The translations under genes were made by a program, and so were the position numbers. Shown one piece after another: positions 8,821-16,945 of a stretch of DNA of 64,000 bases; positions within the stretch are counted from its first letter, which is position 1; every line of letters begins with the position of its first letter. Source of the stretch: UBA10364 sp905182675 (GTDB lineage Bacteria > Bacteroidota > Bacteroidia > Flavobacteriales > Schleiferiaceae); the NCBI GenBank assembly GCA_963933975.1, contig CAWVWE010000010.1:1-64000 (forward strand). Reading direction: 5' to 3'. Below the pieces are notes generated by a model that made no database searches, had not been told where the DNA came from, and saw only the letters and a program-made list of their open reading frames with translations.

Positions 8821-10092
8821 ATGACTCCATTTGCTGCGTTTCTAGAGTGTGGTATGGTCACTACTGATACTAGAAATATCATTCCAGGTTCAGTTTTTTT
8901 CGCCCTAAAAGGAACGAATTTTAATGGCAATGATTTTGCCCTAGAAGCCCTTACCCAAGGAGCTCGTTATGCTGTTGTTGATGAAACTATGGATCAAGAC
9001 ATCAGAATCATCCAAGTTTCTGATGTCTTGGAAGCGCTTCAATCTTGTGCAAAGTCGTGGCGAAATCACTTGAATATCCCTGTATTTGGTCTTACCGGAA
9101 GCAATGGTAAAACCACGAATAAAGAATTGATGCACGCCGTACTGAGTACGAAATATAAAACGCATGCAACTTTCGGGAATTTAAATAACCACGTGGGGGT
9201 TCCCTTGACCATACTGTCCATGTCCAAAGACACTGAGATAGCCATCATAGAAATGGGAGCTAATCATCAACTGGAAATCGCCTTACTTGCGGGCATATCT
9301 CAACCAACCATTGGGTATATCACTAATTATGGAAAGGCTCACATGGAAGGGTTTGGAGGCCTCGAAGGGATTATCAAAGGTAAATCTGAGCTATACGACT
9401 TTGCCTTTGAGCATCAAACGCAAGTCATGGTTAACTTTGACGACTCCTTACAATCAGAAAAGACTAAAGACCATAATCGTTTCGGTTTTGGTCATTCAAA
9501 AGGAGGGGTTACATGGAAAAGCACTTCTGACAATGAATTTGCCTCAATTCAACTCGAAACCAAAGGTAACTCCACCTCCATAAAAAGTCAACTTAGTGGC
9601 CATTTTAACGAATCAAATTTGGCAGCTGCCGCCACATTAGGCTTGCACTTCGATGTGCCTTTAAAGGATATTAAAACAGCCTTAGAAGCCTATGTTCCTT
9701 CAATGAATAGAGTCGAATGGCGAAAAACGCAGTACAACGCCGTTTTAATGGATGCTTATAATGCAAACCCAACAAGCATGAGCTTGTCGATTCAAAATTT
9801 TGGCAAATGGCATACCAGTGGACTCATGATCTTAGGAGATATGTATGAGCTCGGTAAAGCCTCTAAAGTTGAGCATGAAGCAATTGTTAGAGAAGTGATT
9901 AGTCTCGATATGGCCCAGAATTGTATTCTCATTGGAGAACATTTCTATGATTGCGATTTTGAGGGACTTAAATTCAAGACCACAAAGCATCTGATCGATT
10001 TCTGGCAAAAAAAAGGCGCCCCAAGGGACGCCTCAATTTTATTAAAAGGATCAAGGGGAATCGCTCTAGAACGACTCCTGCCCCATCTCTAA
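8821..10092 (+). CDS. murF: UDP-N-acetylmuramoyl-tripeptide--D-alanyl-D-alanine ligase MurF
   Basis: 423 residues, normal for MurF. It adds D-Ala-D-Ala to the UDP-MurNAc-tripeptide in the cytoplasm, the last soluble step of peptidoglycan precursor synthesis. An N-terminal substrate-binding domain (TDTRNIIPGSVFFALKG at about 15-31) is followed by the ATP loop GLTGSNGKTT at 90-99, the Mur-ligase centre (EMGANHQLEIALLAGISQP), NVNHVG-like NLNNHVGVPL, and the C-terminal DAYNANPTSM and LGDMYELG motifs characteristic of MurF. The position after gldJ is conserved in the group. Its last ~90 bases also encode a hairpin with an eight-base A-run that reads as a terminator for the opposing gene. The stop lies 3 bases from the end of the convergent acyl-CoA dehydrogenase. 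Confidence 0.95.
   Translation: MTPFAAFLECGMVTTDTRNIIPGSVFFALKGTNFNGNDFALEALTQGARYAVVDETMDQDIRIIQVSDVLEALQSCAKSWRNHLNIPVFGLTGSNGKTTNKELMHAVLSTKYKTHATFGNLNNHVGVPLTILSMSKDTEIAIIEMGANHQLEIALLAGISQPTIGYITNYGKAHMEGFGGLEGIIKGKSELYDFAFEHQTQVMVNFDDSLQSEKTKDHNRFGFGHSKGGVTWKSTSDNEFASIQLETKGNSTSIKSQLSGHFNESNLAAAATLGLHFDVPLKDIKTALEAYVPSMNRVEWRKTQYNAVLMDAYNANPTSMSLSIQNFGKWHTSGLMILGDMYELGKASKVEHEAIVREVISLDMAQNCILIGEHFYDCDFEGLKFKTTKHLIDFWQKKGAPRDASILLKGSRGIALERLLPHL
10007..10033 (-). terminator. Minus-strand terminator for the acyl-CoA dehydrogenase, inside murF
   Basis: On the minus strand AGGCGTCCC, TT, GGGGCGCCT forms a 9-bp arm pair with one G-T wobble (in practice 8 bp with a CAAG/CTTG loop), followed by eight T. 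It lies within the murF coding region, 60-90 bases past the stop of the convergent gene. The plus-strand side has only a weak T stretch, so it should act mainly on the minus strand. Confidence 0.75.
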
Positions 10093-10095
10093 TAT

Positions 10096-11241
10096 TTAAC
10101 TGTTTTTGATCATATCACGAGAGATGACGATACGCTGAATTTCTGAGGTTCCTTCATAAATCTGAGTGATTTTTGCATCACGCATAAGGCGCTCTACATG
10201 GTACTCCTTAACGAAACCATATCCGCCATGCACTTGAACCGCTTCTGTGGCTACCCACATGGCAGCTTCTGAAGCACCAAGCTTTGCCATAGCACTTTCT
10301 TTGTCATAGTTTTTACCCTCGTCCTTAAGCCAAGCAGCTTTGTATACCAACATACGTGCTTGCTCTACTTTCATCTCCATATCTGCCAATTTAAAGGCAA
10401 TCGCTTGATGTTCATGAATTGGCTTTCCAAAGGTGGTGCGCTCTTTTGAATACGCCAGCGCTAAATCCAATGCTCCCTGTGCTATTCCAAGGGCCTGTGC
10501 TGCGATGCCAATGCGGCCTCCACTCAAGGTTTTCATAGCGAATTTGAATCCAAATCCATCTTCGCCTATTCTGTTTTCCTTAGGAACCTTCACATCGTTA
10601 AACAATAAGGTGTGTGTATCCGATCCACGAATCCCAAGCTTATCTTCTTTTTTACCGACTATAAAGCCATCCATGCCTTTTTCAACGATAAGCACGTTAA
10701 TACCTCTGTGGCCTTTTTCTCTATTGGTCTGGGCTATAACAAGAGCAATTTCGCAAGTACCGCCGTTTGTTATCCAATTTTTCGTTCCATTCAACAGGTA
10801 ATGATCTCCCATATCAATGGCAGTTGTACTCTGCGAAGTCGCATCTGAACCCGCTTCGGGCTCACTTAAACAGAATGCGCCGATCTGCTCACCAGATGCC
10901 AGTTTGGTTAAATACTTGGTCTTTTGAGCTTCATTCCCAAAGGTGTCCAAGCCCCAACATACAAGGCTGTTATTGACACTCATCACAACGGATGCAGATG
11001 CATCAATTTTTGAAAGTTCTTCCATGGCAAGAACATATGACATGGTATCCATGCCTGATCCGCCATAAGCTGGATTGACCATCATACCCATAAAGCCTAA
11101 CGCTCCAAGTTTCTTGATTTGGTCGTGGGGAAATTGCTGTTTATCATCGCGTTCAATCACTCCAGGAAGGAGTTCTGTTTGGGCAAAATCACGAGCCGCA
11201 TCGCGAATCATTAAATGCTCTTCTGATAGGTTGAAGTTCAT
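10096..11241 (-). CDS. Acyl-CoA dehydrogenase (short/medium-chain type)
   Basis: 381 residues, full length for a soluble FAD acyl-CoA dehydrogenase, which oxidises acyl-CoA to trans-2-enoyl-CoA and hands electrons to ETF. Signature 1 is GAFCLSEPEAGSDATSQ at about 136-152; signature 2 is QVHGGYGFVKEYHVERLMRD. The catalytic base is the Glu in IYEGTSEIQ (E363), the position used in short- and medium-chain enzymes rather than the isovaleryl site. Chain-length preference cannot be read here; a butyryl-CoA-like enzyme is likely. It is transcribed away from anmK with start codons about 25 bases apart, and its terminator lies in murF. Confidence 0.93.
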   Translation of the reverse strand: MNFNLSEEHLMIRDAARDFAQTELLPGVIERDDKQQFPHDQIKKLGALGFMGMMVNPAYGGSGMDTMSYVLAMEELSKIDASASVVMSVNNSLVCWGLDTFGNEAQKTKYLTKLASGEQIGAFCLSEPEAGSDATSQSTTAIDMGDHYLLNGTKNWITNGGTCEIALVIAQTNREKGHRGINVLIVEKGMDGFIVGKKEDKLGIRGSDTHTLLFNDVKVPKENRIGEDGFGFKFAMKTLSGGRIGIAAQALGIAQGALDLALAYSKERTTFGKPIHEHQAIAFKLADMEMKVEQARMLVYKAAWLKDEGKNYDKESAMAKLGASEAAMWVATEAVQVHGGYGFVKEYHVERLMRDAKITQIYEGTSEIQRIVISRDMIKNS

Positions 11242-11265
11242 CGAAAATTCTGTTTATAATTGGTC

Positions 11266-12324
11266 ATGCAAATGTACAATGGAACGAGCAATGTTTTAGG
11301 ATTAATGAGCGGTACCTCTTTAGATGGTATGGATGCCGCGTTAGTGCGCTTTTCAGAAGGGGATCAAGTACTGTGGGAGCTTCTGGAATATCGTCATTTC
11401 CAGTACCCTAAGGAGCTGTTAGAATTGGTAAAAAAGGCGTTTTCAAGTCCTGATCTTCTTCCAGCCGTGGACATTGCGTTTGCGGAATGGAGCATTGAGT
11501 GCATAAAAACAACGGCACAAGATTCTCCTCATCATATAGATTTGATCGGAACCCATGGTCAAACAATATTTCACCAACCAGAGCGAAAATGGACCTATCA
11601 AGCCGGATGCATGCCTTTTATTTCTACCAGGACCGGTATTCCTGTAGTTGCTAATTTTAGAATACAAGATATTCTACTAGGAGGTCAAGGCGCGCCGTTA
11701 GTTCCTTTTGGAGACATGGTGCTTTTCGGCGAATATGAGGCTGCACTTAATATTGGAGGGTTCGTAAATGTGAGCCTCGGAAAACCACTATTAAAGGATG
11801 GTGTATCTGCTGCATTTGACATTTGTCCAGCCAACATTGTATTGAATCAATTCGCTCAAGAATTGAACGCTGACTTTGATAATAATGGTGAATGGGCAAG
11901 AGAGGGTGCCATCAATCAATGGGTTTTAGATGAATTAGATAGTTTAGCATACTACGAATTACCGGGACCTAAAAGTCTTGGATCCGAATGGGTAGAGTCT
12001 GAATTTATCCAACATCTTGATATCCTTTCACCTAAAGACGCTTTGGCAACCTGCGTGGAACACATGGTTCATCAAATAGACAGCGTTCTTCATAACAAGC
12101 GGGTGTTTGTCACCGGTGGTGGAGCATTAAATAAATATCTAATAGAACGACTAGAGTATGCTGGTGTTCAATGTGTACTTCCTAGTAAGACCATGGTTGA
12201 CGCTAAGGAAGCTATCATTTTCGCACTTTTAGCCTATAAACGAATACGTGGAGAAAATAATGTCCTAGGTCATACGACTGGAAGTATAATTGACCACAGT
12301 TCAGGGTGTATATTCAACCCTTAG
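11266..12324 (+). CDS. anmK: Anhydro-N-acetylmuramic acid kinase
   Basis: About 352 residues. AnmK phosphorylates and hydrolyses 1,6-anhydro-MurNAc to MurNAc-6-phosphate during peptidoglycan recycling. Family signatures are LGLMSGTSLDGMDAALV at the N-terminus, IGTHGQTIFHQP, GGFVNVSL, AFDICPAN, DNNGEWAREG and the ATP-site VTGGGALN. Possible starts are TTG 11260 and ATG 11266 or 11272; all lie within 30 bases of the divergent acyl-CoA dehydrogenase start, and I use the first ATG. The gene is slightly shorter than E. coli AnmK, which is normal in this phylum. Only 34 bases separate it from the amino-acid dehydrogenase, which may be co-transcribed. Confidence 0.93.
   Translation: MQMYNGTSNVLGLMSGTSLDGMDAALVRFSEGDQVLWELLEYRHFQYPKELLELVKKAFSSPDLLPAVDIAFAEWSIECIKTTAQDSPHHIDLIGTHGQTIFHQPERKWTYQAGCMPFISTRTGIPVVANFRIQDILLGGQGAPLVPFGDMVLFGEYEAALNIGGFVNVSLGKPLLKDGVSAAFDICPANIVLNQFAQELNADFDNNGEWAREGAINQWVLDELDSLAYYELPGPKSLGSEWVESEFIQHLDILSPKDALATCVEHMVHQIDSVLHNKRVFVTGGGALNKYLIERLEYAGVQCVLPSKTMVDAKEAIIFALLAYKRIRGENNVLGHTTGSIIDHSSGCIFNP
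11269..11276 (-). promoter_or_regulatory. Candidate -7 element of the acyl-CoA dehydrogenase gene (TACATTTG)
   Basis: TACATTTG on the minus strand matches TAnnTTTG and lies 27 bases before the ATG at 11241, inside the first codons of the divergent anmK. No well-spaced TTG was found upstream. The two genes would therefore have overlapping control regions. Confidence 0.35.
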
Positions 12325-12358
12325 ATCTTACCTTTAACAGCCTAGAATAAAAGAAGAC

Positions 12359-13585
12359 ATGAAAGAACAACTACGCGCCTTTGAGGAGCGTCCAGCTGAA
12401 ATAGTTTTTCACTGGCACGACTCGGAAACAGAAGCTAAAGGATGGGTCGTCATCAATAGTTTACGTGGTGGCGCTGCCGGTGGAGGGACAAGAATGAGAA
12501 AAGGACTAACTCAAGGAGAGGTACTTTCTTTAGCCAAAACTATGGAAATCAAATTCACCGTTGCCGGACCTGCCATAGGCGGTGCGAAAAGTGGGATTGA
12601 CTTCGACCCCCAAGATCCTAGAAAAGATGGTGTCTTACGTAGATGGTATAAAGCTATTTATCCGCTTCTCAAAAACTACTACGGTACTGGTGGCGACTTA
12701 AATGTTGACCAGAAAACGGAAGTTATCCCCTTCACTAGTGAATTAGGGATATTGCATCCACAAGAAGGTGTTCTAAATGGACATTACCAGCCAGGAGGCT
12801 TCGCAAAAGCTAGGAAAATAAAACAACTTCAAGACGGAGTAAGTCTGGCCGTTCACTCCAAGGACCATACGCCAACAGCCGCAGGTAACCTTAAGGTAGG
12901 CGACCTTATTACAGGATATGGCACCGCGATGAGCGTCAAGCATTTCTATGAGATTTGGGGTGGTGATGTTAAAGGGAAACGTGTGATTATTCAAGGATGG
13001 GGCAATGTAGGTTCCGGAGCTGCGTACTATTTAAGTCAAATGGGCGCAAATATTGTCGGGATTATTGACATTGCCGGCGGGCTTATCAAACCCAATGGAT
13101 TTTCTTTTAAGGAGATTATAGATTTATTCAATGCGAAAGACGGTAACGCCCTGAACGCAGAAAATATGTTGAGCTTTGAAGACACCAACAAAGCTATTTG
13201 GAGTATGGGTGCAGAAGTATTTATTCCAGCAGCAGCGTCAAGGCTAGTAAATAGTTCTCAGCTGAATCAAATGCTGGACCATGGTTTAGAAGTGATTTCT
13301 TCTGGTGCAAATGTTCCATTTGCAGATAAAGAAATATTCTATGGACCAATAGCCGAATTAGCAGATCAAAAATGTGCTGTAATTCCAGACTTTATTTCCA
13401 ATTGTGGAATGGCACGAGTTTTTGGATACCTCATGGAGGATCATGCAAAAGTCGAGGATGTTTCGATTTTTGATGATGTGAGCGAAACCATTCACAAAGC
13501 TTTGTCTGATGTCTACAGCTCAAGTAATGAGAAAACGCACATAACATTTCACGCATATTCAAATGCACTTAAACTTTTAATATGA
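12359..13585 (+). CDS. Glu/Leu/Phe/Val family amino-acid dehydrogenase
   Basis: 408 residues. NAD(P)-dependent oxidative deamination of an L-amino acid to its 2-oxo acid. The N-terminal dimerisation/catalytic domain shows GGGTRMRKGLT, PAIGGAKSGIDFDP (with the catalytic-type lysine) and YGTGGDLNVD. The Rossmann domain has IIQGWGNVGSGAAYYL and a following IGIIDIAGG-like segment. The glycine loop is GGAKSGI rather than the GGGKAVI of classic leucine dehydrogenases, so substrate is uncertain. The 3' end overlaps nhaD by four bases (ATGA), which indicates translational coupling. The dehydrogenase-nhaD-exbB-exbD-tonB-folC order is recurrent in Flavobacteriia as far as I know. Confidence 0.88.
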   Translation: MKEQLRAFEERPAEIVFHWHDSETEAKGWVVINSLRGGAAGGGTRMRKGLTQGEVLSLAKTMEIKFTVAGPAIGGAKSGIDFDPQDPRKDGVLRRWYKAIYPLLKNYYGTGGDLNVDQKTEVIPFTSELGILHPQEGVLNGHYQPGGFAKARKIKQLQDGVSLAVHSKDHTPTAAGNLKVGDLITGYGTAMSVKHFYEIWGGDVKGKRVIIQGWGNVGSGAAYYLSQMGANIVGIIDIAGGLIKPNGFSFKEIIDLFNAKDGNALNAENMLSFEDTNKAIWSMGAEVFIPAAASRLVNSSQLNQMLDHGLEVISSGANVPFADKEIFYGPIAELADQKCAVIPDFISNCGMARVFGYLMEDHAKVEDVSIFDDVSETIHKALSDVYSSSNEKTHITFHAYSNALKLLI

Positions 13586-14892
13586 TCTACACATTAATGC
13601 TTGTAGTGTTTGTCCTAGGTTACGCTGCTATAGCCTTCGAACACCAACTCAAGATTGACAAGGCAGCGGCAGCGTTAATAACCGGTGTACTTACATGGAC
13701 ACTCTATGTTTTAGCGAGTAACAACATTCACGAGGTTGAGGGACAACTGCTTCATCACCTTTCTGAGATATCGTCTATATTATTCTTTCTTATAGGCGCA
13801 ATGACCATTGTTGAACTTGTTGATGCACATGAAGGCTTCGCTGTAATCACGGATAAGATAAAAACCACAAACAAGGTGAAGTTGATGTGGATTATCGGCA
13901 TCTTAAGCTTCTTCTTTTCCGCTGCATTAGACAACTTGACGACCTCTATTGTTATGGTAAGTTTGCTGCGTAAACTTATTGAAGACAAAAAGCAACGCTG
14001 GTTCTTTGCCGGTATGGTTGTAGTTGCTGCAAACGCAGGAGGAGCATGGTCTCCTATTGGAGATGTTACGACTACCATGCTTTGGATTAAGGGGCAAATT
14101 TCAGCAGGAGCGGTGATACAAAGTTTGATCGTGCCATCGCTTGCTACCCTACTGGCTCCGTTGGCCATTCTTTCATTCCGACTCAAGGGAAATGTCGAGC
14201 GACCTATGAAGTCCGAGAATGCCGAGCATTACACAGACCCAACTACTCCTTTTGAGAGAAACTTTGTGTTTTTCGCAGGTGTCGCTGGACTCATATTTGT
14301 TCCTGTTTTCAAAACAGTAACACACTTACCTCCTTTCATGGGAATGATGCTTTCCTTGGGTGTTTTATGGATCATTACAGATATTCTACACAGACGAAAA
14401 CCTTCTGAGATTAGACATCATCTGAGTCCAATAGGAGTACTTCAAAAAATAGACACCCCATCTGTATTGTTCTTCTTGGGTATTTTATTGGCCGTAGCTT
14501 CTTTACAAAGTATGGGGCAGTTGGGAGATTTAGCCAACGCATTAGACCATAGTATTGGAACTGATACCCAAAACGGAGTATATGTTGTGGGATTGATCAT
14601 AGGACTACTTTCAGCCATTGTCGACAACGTGCCCTTGGTAGCAGCTGCCATGGGAATGTACGAAGTGACGGAAACCGGATTATTCATGCAAGACGGTACT
14701 TTCTGGCAATTCCTAGCCTATTGCGCTGGAACAGGTGGTTCAGCACTTATCATAGGATCTGCAGCCGGTGTAGCCGTGATGGGGTTAGAAAAAATACCAT
14801 TTGGTTGGTACGTAAAGAATATAACCCTACTCGCGCTCGTTGGTTATATAGCGGGAGCCGGAGTTTATATCCTTCAAAACATGTTATTCTAA
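13582..14892 (+). CDS. nhaD: Sodium:proton antiporter NhaD
   Basis: 436 residues, strongly hydrophobic, with about eleven or twelve membrane helices. NhaD exports Na+ (and Li+) in exchange for H+ and is common in marine bacteria. Motifs seen: IGAMTIVELVDAHEGF, ALDNLTTSIVMVSLLRKL, NAGGAWSPIGDVTTTMLW and SAIVDNVPLVAAAMGMY, with the membrane-embedded Asp residues of the NhaD/ArsB ion-transporter fold. It starts at the ATGA overlap with the amino-acid dehydrogenase and is closed by a good terminator. Coupling of Na+ export to amino-acid catabolism is plausible but is my inference from the overlap. Confidence 0.93.
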   Translation: MIYTLMLVVFVLGYAAIAFEHQLKIDKAAAALITGVLTWTLYVLASNNIHEVEGQLLHHLSEISSILFFLIGAMTIVELVDAHEGFAVITDKIKTTNKVKLMWIIGILSFFFSAALDNLTTSIVMVSLLRKLIEDKKQRWFFAGMVVVAANAGGAWSPIGDVTTTMLWIKGQISAGAVIQSLIVPSLATLLAPLAILSFRLKGNVERPMKSENAEHYTDPTTPFERNFVFFAGVAGLIFVPVFKTVTHLPPFMGMMLSLGVLWIITDILHRRKPSEIRHHLSPIGVLQKIDTPSVLFFLGILLAVASLQSMGQLGDLANALDHSIGTDTQNGVYVVGLIIGLLSAIVDNVPLVAAAMGMYEVTETGLFMQDGTFWQFLAYCAGTGGSALIIGSAAGVAVMGLEKIPFGWYVKNITLLALVGYIAGAGVYILQNMLF

Positions 14893-14918
14893 CGAATTTC
14901 GAACTTGTTGATATTTCA

Positions 14919-14949
14919 AAGGCCCTCGCGAAGCGGGGGCCTTCTTTTT
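14919..14949 (+). terminator. Rho-independent terminator after nhaD
   Basis: An 11-bp stem AAGGCCCTCGC / GCGGGGGCCTT with one T-G pair and a GAA loop, followed by CTTTTTA-type T richness. It separates the dehydrogenase-nhaD unit from the exbB operon. Confidence 0.9.
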
Positions 14950-14979
14950 ATAGATATTTGAGTAAATCACACGAAACTC

Positions 14980-15678
14980 ATGAGCGCAATTTTCTTTCAA
15001 ATTCAAACTGGTACAGACGCTGTTCTTACTGAAGAACCAACTGAAAAAACCATGACCATTCTAGAGCTGATGACTTCTGGTGGCGTAGGTGGAATATTGA
15101 TCATGGTAACCCTTGGGATACTCAGTATTTTCGCCGTTTATATATTCTTAGAGCGCTTTGGTGCCATGAGAAATGCGAACAAGGTCGATCCTAATTTCAT
15201 GAATAACATTAAAGACATGGTGATGGATGGCAAGTTAGATGCCGCTGGCGCCCTATGTAAAGCTGAAAGCACTCCTGTTGCCCGAATGATAGCAAAAGGT
15301 ATAAGCCGAATAGGCAAGCCACTTGGCGATATCACACAAGCGATAGAAAATCAAGGTAAACTAGAGGTTACTCGGCTTGAAAAAGGACTACCCATGCTTG
15401 CAACAATTTCTGGTGGAGCTCCTATGATTGGTTTTTTAGGTACCGTTATAGGTATGATTCTTACCTTCAAAGAAATGGCAAATGCTGGAGGACAAATCAA
15501 ACTTGACATGATGGCTGAAGGAATATATACTGCCATGACAACAACTGTGGCAGGTCTTTTGGTAGGTATTATTGCCTACTTCGGTTACAACTTTTTAGTT
15601 ACTAGAGTAGATCGGGTAGTCTATAAGCTTGAGTCTAGTGCAATGGACTTCCTAGACCTTCTACACGAACCTGCATAA
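14980..15678 (+). CDS. exbB: ExbB/TolQ/MotA-family proton channel protein
   Basis: 232 residues with three membrane spans: about 34-57, then two in the conserved C-terminal half (ISGGAPMIGFLGTVIGMI and TTTVAGLLVGIIAYFGYNFL). With ExbD it forms the proton-driven motor that energises TonB. GAPMIGFLGTVIGM and the TAMTTTVAGL motif are typical. The N-terminus carries about 24 residues before the first MTILELM, so a later start at 15052 is possible; I keep ATG 14980, which is the first start after the terminator. It is first in an exbB-exbD-tonB-folC operon. Confidence 0.93.
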   Translation: MSAIFFQIQTGTDAVLTEEPTEKTMTILELMTSGGVGGILIMVTLGILSIFAVYIFLERFGAMRNANKVDPNFMNNIKDMVMDGKLDAAGALCKAESTPVARMIAKGISRIGKPLGDITQAIENQGKLEVTRLEKGLPMLATISGGAPMIGFLGTVIGMILTFKEMANAGGQIKLDMMAEGIYTAMTTTVAGLLVGIIAYFGYNFLVTRVDRVVYKLESSAMDFLDLLHEPA

Positions 15679-15687
15679 CACCGAGCT

Positions 15688-16089
15688 ATGAATCTTAGAT
15701 CCAGAAGTAAAGTAAGTGCCGAAGTGAACATGTCGTCAATGACCGATCTGGTGTTCCTGCTCCTTATATTTTTTATTCTTGCCTCTACACTTGTAACCTC
15801 AAGTGCATTGGACATTGTGTTACCCAAAAGCGGTGCACAAACGGTTAAAAAGAAGAATATCGCCCTTACGGTAAATGCCGCATTAGAGTTTGACGTGAAT
15901 GGCACCATCGTGAGTTATGACCAAGTAGAGCGCATGCTTATTAATGAGGCTGGTAAGCTCAATAGCGATGAAGAAGCTGTTGTTGTTTTGCGGGTAGACC
16001 AGAGTGTACCCACGGGCGAAACCGTACGCGTCTTGGATATAGGATACCGTAACAACCTAAAAATGATTATCGCAACCGACCCAAAATAA
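15688..16089 (+). CDS. exbD: ExbD/TolR-family biopolymer transport protein
   Basis: 133 residues: a short cytoplasmic start (MNLRSRSKVSAEVNMSSM), one membrane helix (TDLVFLLLIFFILASTLV) carrying the proton-conducting Asp in MTDLVFLLLIFF, and a small periplasmic domain. It is the partner of ExbB, nine bases downstream of it and one base before the TonB-like gene, so the three must be co-expressed. Confidence 0.94.
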   Translation: MNLRSRSKVSAEVNMSSMTDLVFLLLIFFILASTLVTSSALDIVLPKSGAQTVKKKNIALTVNAALEFDVNGTIVSYDQVERMLINEAGKLNSDEEAVVVLRVDQSVPTGETVRVLDIGYRNNLKMIIATDPK

Positions 16090-16090
16090 C

Positions 16091-16945
16091 ATGACGTTTA
16101 ACGAAAATACAAACCGAAATAAGGCACGTACTTGGACCATAGTTATCCACGTGCTTCTATTGCTGTGGTTTGCATTTACAGGGCTGAAATATCAGGATCC
16201 ACCTCCTGAAGAAGGTATAGCTATCAATTTCGGCTATGAAGAGACGGGTAAAGGAGATAATTCACAAGCAGCCGCTGTAACTCCTCCTCCCCCCACTCCA
16301 GTTGAGACCCCTGTAGCCGCTCCTGTGGCGCAAGAAGAAGTCATCACCCAGGATACTGAAGATGCTCCTGTTATCGAAAAACCAAAAGAAAAAACCGTCG
16401 AGGAAACACCTAAGGAGCCTGTAGAAGAAACTCCCGAAGAGAAGCCTATAGTAGAGCCTGATCCAGACCCACAGCCCACAGCTGAACAAATTGAACAACA
16501 AGCGCAGCAAGACAAATTAGACAGGATGTTCAATACGAACAATAAAGGCACAGGAACCGGTGAAGGCGAAACTACTAGTGGTGGTGATCAAGGAGATCCA
16601 AATGGAGACTTGAATTCTCAAAGACGTACCGGAAACGGTGGAATTGGAGGCAATGGAAAATATTATATGTCAGGAAAGCCTATCGATCTTCCTGAGCCAG
16701 AAACAGGTTGTAATTATGAAGGTGTTGTGGTGGTTAAAATTGCTGTCGATCCTACAGGCAGGGTATTTGAAGCCGAATTAGCACCAAACAATCAAATTCC
16801 TGATGGATTAGCAATGTCAAACTTTGGGTCGAATACTTGTTTAATCAATAAGGCAAGATTAGCGGCAAGGGCCTCAACATGGAGTGCTGATAGTAACAAC
16901 CAGAGAAGGGTTGGCTTCATCGTTTACCGATTCGAACTACAATGA
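16091..16945 (+). CDS. tonB: TonB-family energy transducer
   Basis: 284 residues with TonB layout: a short cytoplasmic N-terminus, one membrane helix (IVIHVLLLLWFAFTGL), a long Pro/Glu/Val/Thr-rich periplasmic spacer (about 55-145, with PPPPTPVETPVA and DPDPQPTAEQ) and a Gly/Asn-rich stretch. A C-terminal globular domain of about 90 residues follows (GVVVVKIAVDPTGRVFEAEL, NTCLINKARLAA). It carries the proton-motive force from ExbBD to outer-membrane receptors; a receptor candidate is at 44 kb. The C-terminal half is the form usual in Bacteroidota. The end overlaps folC by four bases. Confidence 0.88.
   Translation: MTFNENTNRNKARTWTIVIHVLLLLWFAFTGLKYQDPPPEEGIAINFGYEETGKGDNSQAAAVTPPPPTPVETPVAAPVAQEEVITQDTEDAPVIEKPKEKTVEETPKEPVEETPEEKPIVEPDPDPQPTAEQIEQQAQQDKLDRMFNTNNKGTGTGEGETTSGGDQGDPNGDLNSQRRTGNGGIGGNGKYYMSGKPIDLPEPETGCNYEGVVVVKIAVDPTGRVFEAELAPNNQIPDGLAMSNFGSNTCLINKARLAARASTWSADSNNQRRVGFIVYRFELQ

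Noticed and set aside
13755..14186. Long antisense open frame (143 codons) on the minus strand inside nhaD
   Set aside because: It lies opposite a clear NhaD protein and its composition is the complement of a membrane protein, with no start region or motif.
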